9,654 nucleotides of DNA from an uncultured Rhodospirillales bacterium (GCA_913053795.1 CAJXGZ010000067.1:1-9654); one strand, 5' to 3'. Counted from the first letter of the stretch, positions 1-6,412 are shown. The notes: generated from the sequence alone by a model not told the origin. Program-made: numbers and translations.

Positions 1-4
1 ACTC

Positions 5-595
5 TTGTTCCTTGCCAGCGTCACGTGCCCGCAGCTCAACTCGAAACAATCAACCCCGGCACCGGCTCCCGCCGTTGCGCCCGCTCCCGCTCCGGCACCG
101 AAAAAACTCGCGGCACCGGTCCAGGCGGTATCCGCACCGCCGCCACCGACTGTCGCCGCCGCGCCGAAAGTTACACCGAGCGAAACCAAGATGCCCGAGC
201 CGGTTATCGTCAGCGAAGCCAAAAAACAGAACACCGAACAGGCCGCCGTACCCGCCCCCGGAGCCGACAAGGATCTTGGTCTCGGACTGGCCTTGAAGGT
301 GGTTTTCACCAACGACGCGACCCGGCTTGCGGCCGATGCCAAGACCAAGTTGAAAGCGCTGGCCGACAAAATCAAATCCCGCAACAATCTGCGTCTGCAA
401 TTGATGGCCTACGCCGGAGGCGATAAATTGTCGTCCAGCCTGGCCCGGCGGCTGTCGCTTTCGAGGGCGCTGTCGGTGCGATCATTCCTGATCGAAAACG
501 GTATCCGCAGCACCCGCATTGATGTCCGCGCCCTGGGCAACAAGACCGACGAAAAACCGCTCAATCGGGTCGATCTGAATATTACCGAGCGATGA
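5..595 (+). CDS. OmpA-like domain protein with Pro/Ala-rich linker (5' partial)
   Basis: The frame is open to the window edge, and the TTG at 5 is only the first possible start seen, so the true start probably lies upstream. Residues (counted from that TTG) about 17-55 are a Pro/Ala/Lys-rich linker typical of periplasm-spanning segments. Residues about 90-196 form an OmpA/MotB C-terminal-like domain, with LSLSRALSVRSFLIENGI and a final NRVDLNI that match the family's helix and last strand. The canonical GHTD loop is replaced by AYAGGD. D140 and R154 could still be the pair that holds diaminopimelate in OmpA domains. It sits 10 bp before the MotA-like gene, so it is probably the first visible member of an envelope operon with the next two genes. 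Likely role (inferred): periplasmic or outer-membrane-linked partner binding peptidoglycan. The domain call is fairly firm; the function is unknown. Confidence 0.7.
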   Translation: MFLASVTCPQLNSKQSTPAPAPAVAPAPAPAPKKLAAPVQAVSAPPPPTVAAAPKVTPSETKMPEPVIVSEAKKQNTEQAAVPAPGADKDLGLGLALKVVFTNDATRLAADAKTKLKALADKIKSRNNLRLQLMAYAGGDKLSSSLARRLSLSRALSVRSFLIENGIRSTRIDVRALGNKTDEKPLNRVDLNITER

Positions 596-605
596 GTTTC
601 GGACC

Positions 606-1745
606 ATGACCAATCCGCGGCGATTCCTGATCCGAATGCTGGCGTTCCTGATCGTGGTGATCGCCGCCACGGCCTTTATTTTCGAACCTCTGGCCAAAGC
701 GTTCCTGTCCAACGCCCCCCTGAACGGCTTGATCATTGGCGTTTTGCTGCTCGGCATCATTTATAATTTTCGCCAGGTGCTGATGTTGACGCCGGAAGTC
801 ATGTGGATCGAATCCTTCCGCCAGAACGCGCAAGCTTCGGTGCAGCAGCGCACCCCGCGTCTGCTCGCCCCCATGGCGACCATGCTGGGCGAGCGCAATC
901 GCGATCAGTTGAGCCTGTCGACCCTGTCCATGCGCTCGTTGCTCGATGGTATTTATTCCAGGCTCGATGAATCCCGCGAACTGTCGCGCTATACCATTGG
1001 CCTGCTCATCTTCCTCGGCCTTCTCGGCACTTTCTGGGGCCTGCTGCAAACCGTCTCTTCCATTGGTGGGGTGATTTCTAGCCTCGGCGTTCAGGGTGAT
1101 ATATCGACCGTATTTGGCGATTTGAAAACCGGTCTTAAAGCCCCCTTGGCTGGCATGGGAACGGCTTTTTCATCGTCCCTGTTCGGTCTCGCCGGTTCCC
1201 TCGCTTTGGGTTTCCTGGACCTGCAAGCCGGTCAGGCCCTGAACCGTTTTTACAATGACCTGGAAGAATGGCTATCCAGCCTGACCCGGCTGTCGAGCGG
1301 TGCCCTGGGTGGTGCGGAAACCGACCAATCGGTGCCGGCCTATGTCCAGGCCTTGCTGGAACAAACCGCCGAGAGTCTCGAGAACCTGCAACGAACCCTG
1401 ACCAAAGGCGAAGAAAGTCGCATAGCGGCCAATGCCAACCTGGTCTCACTGGGCGACAAATTGAGCACCCTGACCGATCATATGCATACCGAACAGGCGC
1501 TGATGATGAAACTGGCCGAAAGCCAGGTTGAAATGAAGCCTATTCTGGCCCGTCTGGCCGAGGGGACCGGTCAGGGCGGTGGCAGCAGCCTTGACGAAGC
1601 CAGCCGCGTCCATTTGCGCAATCTTGATATCTATATGGCCCGCCTGGTCGAAGAAGTCAGTAGCGGTCGGGAAGATATTGTTTCCCAAGTGCGCAGCGAA
1701 ATCAAACTGCTGGCCCGGACCATCGCCGCCAGCAAAGACGGCTGA
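606..1745 (+). CDS. MotA/TolQ/ExbB-type proton channel family protein
   Basis: A 379-residue inner-membrane protein with four predicted helices: about residues 8-27, 40-56, 129-152 and 178-207. The last two carry GLLGTFWGLLQTV and AGMGTAFSSSLFGLAGS, which resemble the conserved pore helices of ExbB/TolQ/MotA. Residues 60-125 are a cytoplasmic loop. From about 210 to the end the protein is helical and probably cytoplasmic, interrupted by a Gly-rich hinge (GTGQGGGSS) near residue 322. In this superfamily such proteins form the ring that, with a MotB/ExbD-like partner, converts proton flow into movement. The MotB-like partner follows 18 bp downstream. It is unlikely to be MotA itself, because the helix arrangement and long C-terminal tail differ. 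The ATG at 606 follows the upstream stop closely and has only a weak GGA as ribosome site. Confidence 0.85.
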   Translation: MTNPRRFLIRMLAFLIVVIAATAFIFEPLAKAFLSNAPLNGLIIGVLLLGIIYNFRQVLMLTPEVMWIESFRQNAQASVQQRTPRLLAPMATMLGERNRDQLSLSTLSMRSLLDGIYSRLDESRELSRYTIGLLIFLGLLGTFWGLLQTVSSIGGVISSLGVQGDISTVFGDLKTGLKAPLAGMGTAFSSSLFGLAGSLALGFLDLQAGQALNRFYNDLEEWLSSLTRLSSGALGGAETDQSVPAYVQALLEQTAESLENLQRTLTKGEESRIAANANLVSLGDKLSTLTDHMHTEQALMMKLAESQVEMKPILARLAEGTGQGGGSSLDEASRVHLRNLDIYMARLVEEVSSGREDIVSQVRSEIKLLARTIAASKDG

Positions 1746-1748
1746 TCC

Positions 1749-1754
1749 AGGAAA
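1749..1754 (+). promoter_or_regulatory. Ribosome binding site of the MotB-like gene
   Basis: AGGAAA lies 9 nt before the ATG at 1764, in the short gap after the MotA-like gene. It supports this start over later in-frame codons, and keeps the membrane helix with D20 at the N terminus. Confidence 0.6.
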
Positions 1755-1763
1755 CGCTCCAAC

Positions 1764-2978
1764 ATGGCCTCTCTCGCCCGACGTTCGCAATACAATACCA
1801 ACATCTGGCCCGGCTTCGTCGATGCCCTGGCGACCTTGTTGATGGTTATCATTTTCCTGTTGATGATCTTCGTGCTGGCCCAGTTTTTCCTCAACGATGC
1901 CCTGTCGGGACGGGACCAGGCGCTGGACAGGCTGAACAGCCAGATTTCCGAAATGGGCGACTTGCTGGCCCTGGAGCGCAAGGACAGCGACCGCTTGCGC
2001 AATGATTTTTCCCTGATCGCCGAGGAATTGCAGGCCTCGGTCATTTTGCGCGACGATCTCAATGCCTCCCTTCGCCTGATGGCCGAAAAATCCCGCGCCG
2101 CCGAAATCGACGCCCGCAATCTGAACCTGAAACTGGACAATGCCTTCGCCACCATCGACGTCAACAAGGAAACCATTGCCAGCAAGGTTACCGAATTGGC
2201 CAGACTAAGCTCGGATATCGCCGCCCTGAGCGCCCTGCGTGATGATCTGGAAAGCCAAATCAATGCCCTTGATCTGAAAATCGGCGGTAAAGACGAAGAA
2301 CTTGCCGGCAAGGACAAAAAGATCGCCGAGGAACGGAAACTTTCCGAAAGCGCACGCGCCCAGGTGGCCCTGGCCAACCGGCAGATGGCGGCCCTGCGCG
2401 AGCAAATGTCCCAGTTGTCCGAAGCCCTGGACATCGCCGAGAGGAAAGCCGAAGAACAAAATGTTTCAATCACGTCCCTGGGCAGGCGCCTGAACGCCGC
2501 GCTGGCCACCAAGGTGCATGAGTTGTCGCGCTACCGTTCGGAATTCTTCGGCCGCCTGCGCCAGGCGTTGGGCGACCAGAAGGGCATACACATCGTCGGC
2601 GACCGCTTCGTCTTCCAATCCGAAGTGCTGTTCGCCAGCGCCTCGGCGGTATTGGGCGAAAAGGGAAAGGTGCAAATTGAACGGCTGGCCAAGACCCTAG
2701 TGGAGTTGTCCGCCAAAATCCCCAAGGACATCGACTGGATTCTGCGCGTTGACGGACACACCGACAGAATGCCCATCAAGACCAACCAGTTCCCCTCCAA
2801 TTGGGAGCTTTCCTCGTCCCGCGCCATTTCGGTGGTCTCTTTCCTGATTAAAAAGGGCATTCCGCCCAATCGCTTGGCGGCGGCCGGATTCGGCGAATTC
2901 CAGCCACTGGACAAGCGCAAGGACAAAATCAGTATGCGCCGCAACCGCCGCATTGAACTGAAGCTGACCCAGCAATAA
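1764..2978 (+). CDS. MotB-like peptidoglycan-binding OmpA-family protein with long coiled coil
   Basis: 404 residues. Residues 15-43 (WPGFVDALATLLMVIIFLLM onward) form one N-terminal membrane helix; D20 sits where MotB-type proteins carry the proton-binding aspartate. Residues about 45-245 are heptad-like, charged and Leu-rich, predicting an unusually long periplasmic coiled coil. Residues about 285-404 are an OmpA domain with VDGHTD (329-334), NWELSSSRA (R353), GIPPNRLAAAGFGE and NRRIEL. D334 and R353 match the pair that binds diaminopimelate in OmpA. AGGAAA at 1749-1754 is a good ribosome site for the ATG at 1764. I recognise this as the alphaproteobacterial WPGFVDAL type of peptidoglycan-binding protein that is paired with a MotA/TolQ/ExbB homologue, not as flagellar MotB. 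It probably anchors the upstream channel to peptidoglycan. Its physiological job is not known to me. Confidence 0.88.
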   Translation: MASLARRSQYNTNIWPGFVDALATLLMVIIFLLMIFVLAQFFLNDALSGRDQALDRLNSQISEMGDLLALERKDSDRLRNDFSLIAEELQASVILRDDLNASLRLMAEKSRAAEIDARNLNLKLDNAFATIDVNKETIASKVTELARLSSDIAALSALRDDLESQINALDLKIGGKDEELAGKDKKIAEERKLSESARAQVALANRQMAALREQMSQLSEALDIAERKAEEQNVSITSLGRRLNAALATKVHELSRYRSEFFGRLRQALGDQKGIHIVGDRFVFQSEVLFASASAVLGEKGKVQIERLAKTLVELSAKIPKDIDWILRVDGHTDRMPIKTNQFPSNWELSSSRAISVVSFLIKKGIPPNRLAAAGFGEFQPLDKRKDKISMRRNRRIELKLTQQ

Positions 2979-2989
2979 CTTCCATAATC

Positions 2990-4162
2990 ATGCTGATTCT
3001 TTTTCTTATCGTCTTCATCGATCTGGTCGGCTTTGGCGTCATCATTCCATTGCTGCCGTTCTACGCCGAGCATTTCCAGGCGTCGCCGGCCATGGTGGGG
3101 CTGGTGATGGCCACCTATTCGCTGACCCAGTTCCTGGCGGCGCCCGTCTGGGGGCGCATGAGCGACAGCGCCGGCCGGCGCCCCGTTTTGCTGCTGACCC
3201 TGGCCGGCGCCGCCGTTTCCTATGTGTGGCTGGGGTTTGCTGAAAGTCTGTGGATGCTGTTCGCCGCCCGGGCGCTGGGCGGCGTCATGGCCGGAAACAT
3301 CTCCACCGCCTTCGCCTATGTGGCCGACGTGACGACGCCCGAAAACCGGGCCAAGGGCATGGGGTTGATCGGCGCCGCCTTCGGCCTTGGCTTTATCGCC
3401 GGTCCGGCCATCGGCGGCGTGCTCGCCGGTCCCGATCCCCTCAACGCCGATTTCCAAACCCCTTCCTTCGCCGCCGCCGGGCTGTCCGCCATCGCCTTTG
3501 TCATGGCGGTGTTCATCTTGAAGGAGTCTCTCTCCAAGGAAATCCGCGAGAGGCTGGCGGCGCAAGAGCCCAAGAAACGCTGGCGGCATTTCATGGAGAC
3601 CCTGGCCCGGCCCAGGCTGGGAATGTTGATCCTGCTGTCCTTCCTGGCGGTATTCGCCATCTCCGGGCTGGAAACCACCTTCGCCATGTGGACGGAGCGC
3701 CGGTTCGGCTGGGGACCCGAGCAGAACGGCTACATGTTCGCCTTCATCGGCCTGCTCACCGCCGCCATTCAGGGCTTGTTGATCGGCCGTCTGGCGAAAC
3801 GCTTTGGCGAGCCGCGATTGATCGTGCAGGGCGCTGTCGCCCTGGCCATAGGCATCGGGATGATTCCCTTCTCTTATTCTCTGCCGGTTCTGCTTTTAGC
3901 CATGGTCATCGTCGCCTACGGGTTCGCTATCATCACGCCGTCGCTCAACAGCCTCATTTCCCTGCAAGCGGGCGAGGACGAGCAAGGCGGCGTCATGGGC
4001 GTGACGCGCTCGGCCACCACCCTGTCGCGCGTGCTGGGTCCGGTCTGGGCCGGAATGCTGTTTTCGCTGCTCGGCGGCGACTGGCCCTATTACACCGGCG
4101 CCGTAATCATGCTCGCCGTCGCCTACCTTGGCCTCAAGGCGTTGAAGAATGACAAAGACTAA
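2990..4162 (+). CDS. MFS transporter, TetA/DHA1-type drug:proton antiporter
   Basis: 390 residues, very hydrophobic, fitting 12 membrane helices with a central loop around residues 180-205. TM1 has FIDLVGFGVIIPLLP, whose Asp (D11) corresponds to the conserved acidic residue of TetA-type exporters. Loop 2-3 holds MFS motif A (GRMSDSAGRRPVLL, residues 55-68). TM5 holds the antiporter motif C (GFIAGPAIGG, 134-143). Likely role: inner-membrane export of a small molecule in exchange for protons; the substrate cannot be told from sequence. It begins 11 bp after the peptidoglycan-binding gene with no clear ribosome site, so it may be co-transcribed with the trio, although a functional link is not obvious. 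The start at 2990 enters TM1 almost at once, as is common in this family. There is no sign of truncation. Confidence 0.88.
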   Translation: MLILFLIVFIDLVGFGVIIPLLPFYAEHFQASPAMVGLVMATYSLTQFLAAPVWGRMSDSAGRRPVLLLTLAGAAVSYVWLGFAESLWMLFAARALGGVMAGNISTAFAYVADVTTPENRAKGMGLIGAAFGLGFIAGPAIGGVLAGPDPLNADFQTPSFAAAGLSAIAFVMAVFILKESLSKEIRERLAAQEPKKRWRHFMETLARPRLGMLILLSFLAVFAISGLETTFAMWTERRFGWGPEQNGYMFAFIGLLTAAIQGLLIGRLAKRFGEPRLIVQGAVALAIGIGMIPFSYSLPVLLLAMVIVAYGFAIITPSLNSLISLQAGEDEQGGVMGVTRSATTLSRVLGPVWAGMLFSLLGGDWPYYTGAVIMLAVAYLGLKALKNDKD

Positions 4163-4496
4163 AACCCGCCCAAGCTAATTTTCGTCTGCCATAAAGTCCC
4201 CGAGCAGCTTGCCGGTTTTCCTGGAATTGCAAGAGAGGCAGGCGGTGACGAGATTGTCGTAGCTGTTGTCCCCGCCCTCGCTCACCGGCTTGAGTAACAT
4301 CGCGTCCGAATGCGGCCATGACGGCGCTGTGCTTTTTGAACCGCTTGTTTCCCCCCAACAACATCGCCGTAGCAAGATAGAACATGGCGTAATAAGCGCG
4401 TGATGCGCTTATCTCCGTAAAACCACGATCCATCAGGATTCGCGCCGCGGCGATGTTTTCCTCCGCCTTGGTAAAGCAGTTGGGTTTGTTCTTCAT
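4134..4496 (-). pseudogene. Truncated HEPN-domain protein (toxin half of an MNT/HEPN pair)
   Basis: The open frame is 120 codons, but only residues 1 to about 65 look like a real protein. They resemble a HEPN domain of the COG1895 type: FTKAEENIAAARILMDRGF, then SASRAYYAMFYLATAMLL, then KKHSAVMAAFGR. A full domain of this kind continues with roughly 60 more residues (typically FVKTG and further helices). Here the frame instead runs through DNA that encodes an HNH fragment in another frame, producing Arg/Gln-rich nonsense, and ends inside the MFS gene's 3' end. The ATG directly follows the stop of the nucleotidyltransferase (TGA ATG on the minus strand), the usual coupled layout of MNT/HEPN modules. 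The RX4-6H RNase motif of HepT toxins is not seen. I infer a broken, probably inactive toxin gene; expression as a short peptide cannot be excluded. Confidence 0.7.
4175..4297 (-). pseudogene. HNH endonuclease C-terminal fragment
   Basis: On the minus strand, in a different frame from the HEPN piece, the DNA reads LKPVSEGGDNSYDNLVTACLSCN, followed by SRKTGKLL and a stop (TAG at 4175-4177). This matches the second half of an HNH nuclease core, usually DHIKPVSKGG, then DNLxTxCxxCNxxK. The two cysteines of the CxxCN zinc knuckle are present. The catalytic Asp-His just before IKPV is absent (Met-Leu instead), and the preceding residues are HEPN DNA read in the wrong frame. The upstream part of the gene, with the first CxxC, is therefore missing. 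No start of its own is likely. The junction with the HEPN piece falls near 4292-4300. Probably a non-functional relic. Confidence 0.65.
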
Positions 4497-4817
4497 TCAT
4501 ATGTAGACCCCATCTTGGCGCACATTGTGATAGAAAGACATTCTACTATGTTCGAACATTTCAGGCGTGGCGATGACGCGGGAAATGACGGTATCGAATT
4601 TCAAGGATATTTCGCTGGTAATCCTGCTCGTGCGTTGCGTTTCTTCCCAGTCGTCAAGAGGACCGGAGAGGACGATCAATATGTCGATGTCCGAATCTGG
4701 GTTGGCGTCCTCCCGGGCCTGAGAGCCGAAAAGGACAACGTTCGCCAGGCGCGGCCCGTAAATTTCTTCGAGACGGGCGCGGTATTCAGCGAGAATGGTT
4801 CGAATCGAGGTCTTCAT
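4497..4817 (-). CDS. MNT-type nucleotidyltransferase domain protein (antitoxin-like)
   Basis: 106 residues, the normal length for minimal nucleotidyltransferases of the COG1708 type. It has the polymerase-beta signature GSQAR (residues 31-35), then SDIDILIV (42-49) with D43 and D45 as metal ligands, and KFDTVIS with D75 as the likely third carboxylate, so the active site looks intact. In HEPN/MNT modules the MNT partner neutralises the HEPN toxin, in the HepT/MntA case by AMPylation. Here the downstream HEPN gene is truncated, so this is an orphaned antitoxin-like enzyme. It ends at TGA immediately before the HEPN ATG. It starts 29 bp from the divergent tlyA gene, with an AT-rich TTTAATATAT between them that may hold a promoter. 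No good ribosome site is seen before the ATG at 4817. Confidence 0.85.
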   Translation of the reverse strand: MKTSIRTILAEYRARLEEIYGPRLANVVLFGSQAREDANPDSDIDILIVLSGPLDDWEETQRTSRITSEISLKFDTVISRVIATPEMFEHSRMSFYHNVRQDGVYI

Positions 4818-4846
4818 GGGTTTAATATATCAGAGATGAAACACCA

Positions 4847-5620
4847 GTGGCACGCATGGAAAAAACCCGCCTCGACCAATTGCTCGTTGAGCGCGGCCTG
4901 GTCGAAAGCCGGGCCAAGGCGCAAGCCCTGATCATGGCCGGCGTCGTGTTCAGCGGCGAGACCAAACTTGAAAAGGCGGGCCTGCGCTTGAACGACGACG
5001 CGCCGCTGGAGGTGCGGGGCGCGGACCATCCCTGGGCGTCCCGCGGCGGCGTAAAGCTGGCCCACGGATTGGATCATTTTCAATTGGACCCTTCAGGCTT
5101 GGTCTGTCTTGACGTGGGCGCCTCCACCGGCGGCTTCACCGACGTGCTGCTGGCGCGCGGCGCGGCCCAAGTCTACGCCGTCGATGTGGGCCACGGCCAA
5201 CTGGCCTGGAAGCTCCGCAACGACGCCCGCGTGGCGGTGCTGGAGAAAACCAACGCCAGGAGCCTGACGCGCGAGCAGGTTCCCGAGCCGGTTTACATGA
5301 TCGTTTGCGACGCAAGCTTTATCGGTCTTGAGGTCGTGCTTCCGGCGGCCATGGCTTTGGCGGCGCCGGGCGCCTGCCTTATCGCCTTGATCAAGCCCCA
5401 GTTCGAGGTCGGCAAGGGCCAGGTGGGCAAGAAGGGCGTGGTGCGGGATTCAAGCCTCCATGAGGCGGTCTGCGAACGCATCAAGGCTTGGCTGAATTCG
5501 CGGCAAGGGTGGCGCGCAATCGGCCTTTGCGAAAGCCCCATCACCGGCCCCGAAGGCAACAAGGAATTCCTTATCGCAGCGCGGTTTGAGGACGGCCAAG
5601 AGCCCGCCAAACATCCTTGA
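4847..5620 (+). CDS. tlyA: TlyA family rRNA (cytidine-2'-O)-methyltransferase
   Basis: 257 residues with the TlyA architecture. An S4 RNA-binding domain (about residues 5-66, RLDQLLVERGLVESRAKAQA) is followed by an FtsJ/RrmJ-type methyltransferase. Visible motifs are SRGGVKL (K70), the SAM-binding DVGASTGGFTD (89-99), CDASFIG (D155), LIKPQFEVGK (K183) and GNKEF (E240), giving a complete K-D-K-E-like set. TlyA proteins methylate ribose 2'-OH groups of ribosomal RNA cytidines (C1920 of 23S, and C1409 of 16S in the longer mycobacterial form), acting in the cytoplasm with SAM. Older annotation as haemolysin A is misleading. GTG at 4847 or ATG at 4856 could be the start; neither has a strong ribosome site. 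The 3' end overlaps the convergent zincin gene by 50 bp, affecting only the tail after the methyltransferase fold. Confidence 0.93.
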   Translation: MARMEKTRLDQLLVERGLVESRAKAQALIMAGVVFSGETKLEKAGLRLNDDAPLEVRGADHPWASRGGVKLAHGLDHFQLDPSGLVCLDVGASTGGFTDVLLARGAAQVYAVDVGHGQLAWKLRNDARVAVLEKTNARSLTREQVPEPVYMIVCDASFIGLEVVLPAAMALAAPGACLIALIKPQFEVGKGQVGKKGVVRDSSLHEAVCERIKAWLNSRQGWRAIGLCESPITGPEGNKEFLIAARFEDGQEPAKHP

Positions 5621-6251
5621 TGATGGCGTCGGCTTTTTCGCGCGCAAGCCGTTCGACCTTTATCTCATCGTGAATCTCGGCGCTGTTGACTTTGTCGTTG
5701 GATAATTTTTCGGCGGATACGTTCAACGCTTCCTCGACGTATTGGGCGATGAAATCCGATTCGTCGCCATGCCGCGCGTATTGCGCCACATGCTCCAACT
5801 CATGCAGCATCCAATGAAGGTCCTTGGAATTGTTTAGATTGATTTTCCGCGGCAAATAAATGCGTTCGCCGATGGTGATCGCCCTGCCGTGGATGGTGTC
5901 GATTCCCTCGGCGTAGCGGACCTTGGAAAAATCCACGTCCGGGTAGTGGGGACGAAGGACGCCGGTGAGGGCGCCTGGAAGCGCCTTCATCTTTCCCTTG
6001 GCTTGGGAATTCAGATGATCTTTATAGGGCTCCAGGGTCAAGGACGGGTTGCCGCGAAGCAAATTGGCCACTTGGCCGCCGAAATCCTTTTTCGCCTTCT
6101 GAAGTCCGCCGAACACTTGCCCAGCCAACTTGGCGATATCGTCCCGGCACTTGAAATAGGTCCCTGTCCAGACGCAGGCCTGGGCCTTGGCGGGCGCAAG
6201 AAGAACCAAAAGGGCGAGGGCCGCGAACAATAAATAAAATGGTCTTTTCAT
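5571..6251 (-). CDS. Secreted zincin-like protein (DUF4157-like, HELEH motif)
   Basis: 226 residues. The N terminus MKRP plus a hydrophobic run to residue 20 and AKAQA at 21-25 is a clear Sec signal peptide. The mature part carries VRYAEGIDTIHGRAITIGE, then RIYLP, then LHWMLHELEHVAQYARHG. The arrangement (strand pair with GxAxTIGxxIYLP, then HExxH followed by VAQ) resembles the DUF4157 family of putative zinc peptidases. H150, E151 and H154 form the HExxH core; the third zinc ligand is not certain, with E174 a candidate. Residues 180-226 are helical and charged. It is the last gene of the fliI cluster, following a 37-residue miniprotein, and has its own CtrA-type box 25 bp upstream. No strong ribosome site precedes the ATG at 6251. 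Family membership is moderately sure; a substrate or a flagellar role is inference only. Confidence 0.72.
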   Translation of the reverse strand: MKRPFYLLFAALALLVLLAPAKAQACVWTGTYFKCRDDIAKLAGQVFGGLQKAKKDFGGQVANLLRGNPSLTLEPYKDHLNSQAKGKMKALPGALTGVLRPHYPDVDFSKVRYAEGIDTIHGRAITIGERIYLPRKINLNNSKDLHWMLHELEHVAQYARHGDESDFIAQYVEEALNVSAEKLSNDKVNSAEIHDEIKVERLAREKADAIIKDVWRALGRPQTALR

Positions 6252-6276
6252 AACTTAGACCATAGGGGGGCTCCCC

Positions 6277-6291
6277 TTAATTGATGGTTAA
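6277..6291 (-). promoter_or_regulatory. CtrA-type box upstream of the zincin gene
   Basis: On the minus strand the sequence is TTAACCATCAATTAA, a perfect TTAA-N7-TTAA whose first eight bases also match the TTAACCAT form of CtrA half-site described for Caulobacter flagellar promoters. It lies in the short gap between the 37-residue ORF (stop at 6296) and the zincin ATG at 6251, with 25 bp from box to ATG. If it overlaps the -35 position, transcription would begin at or just before the ATG, giving a leaderless or near-leaderless message. That last point is inference. Confidence 0.6.
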
Positions 6292-6295
6292 TCCC

Positions 6296-6409
6296 TCACT
6301 TAAGATTGTAGACGCTGGCGGCGTTGGCGCGGCCGGACTGGGCTGAGCCGGAAGCGAAGAAAAACCCCGCAGTTACGCAAGCAACAGCCAAAAGCGTCTT
6401 GCGGGACAT
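6296..6409 (-). CDS. 37-residue signal-peptide-bearing miniprotein
   Basis: Read directly on the minus strand: ATG at 6407-6409, stop TGA at 6296-6298. It starts MSRKTLLAVACVTAGFFFAS, a basic n-region followed by a hydrophobic core, then GSAQSGRANAASVYNLK. Possible signal peptidase I sites are after GSA or after ANA, leaving a mature peptide of about 14 or 8 residues. The ATG comes only 3 nt after the stop of the YjfB-like gene, pointing to translational coupling, since no separate ribosome site is visible. About 25 of 36 codons end in G or C, compatible with real coding in this genome. I know of no family for it. It could be a secreted small peptide, a membrane miniprotein, or the remains of a longer exported protein. 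Confidence 0.5.
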   Translation of the reverse strand: MSRKTLLAVACVTAGFFFASGSAQSGRANAASVYNLK

Positions 6410-6412
6410 GGA

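Noticed and set aside
1631..2512. 293-codon minus-strand Ser/Arg/Leu-rich ORF
   Set aside because: Antisense of the coiled-coil region of the MotB-like gene.
606..2978. Zorya-type antiphage system (ZorA/ZorB) from the MotA/MotB-like pair
   Set aside because: The long coiled coil is in the MotB-like protein, not in the MotA-like one as in ZorA, and no ZorC, ZorD or ZorE gene follows. The pair matches a widespread alphaproteobacterial housekeeping type. The nearby HNH fragment is a relic on the other strand in a HEPN context.
2531..3589. 352-codon minus-strand ORF
   Set aside because: Shadow of the OmpA/MotB-like and MFS genes, whose domains are unmistakable on the plus strand. Its His/Gly/Gln-rich composition is typical of antisense frames in GC-rich DNA.
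3250..4152. 300-codon plus-strand ORF rich in Arg/His
   Set aside because: Out-of-frame reading of the MFS gene.
4515..4931. 138-codon plus-strand ORF over the nucleotidyltransferase and the start of tlyA
   Set aside because: Antisense to the GSQAR/SDID nucleotidyltransferase and out of frame with tlyA.
6171..6179. Lipoprotein cleavage site (AQAC) in the zincin signal peptide
   Set aside because: The -3 residue is Ala rather than Leu/Val/Ile, and AKAQA fits signal peptidase I better, so a soluble secreted protein is preferred.
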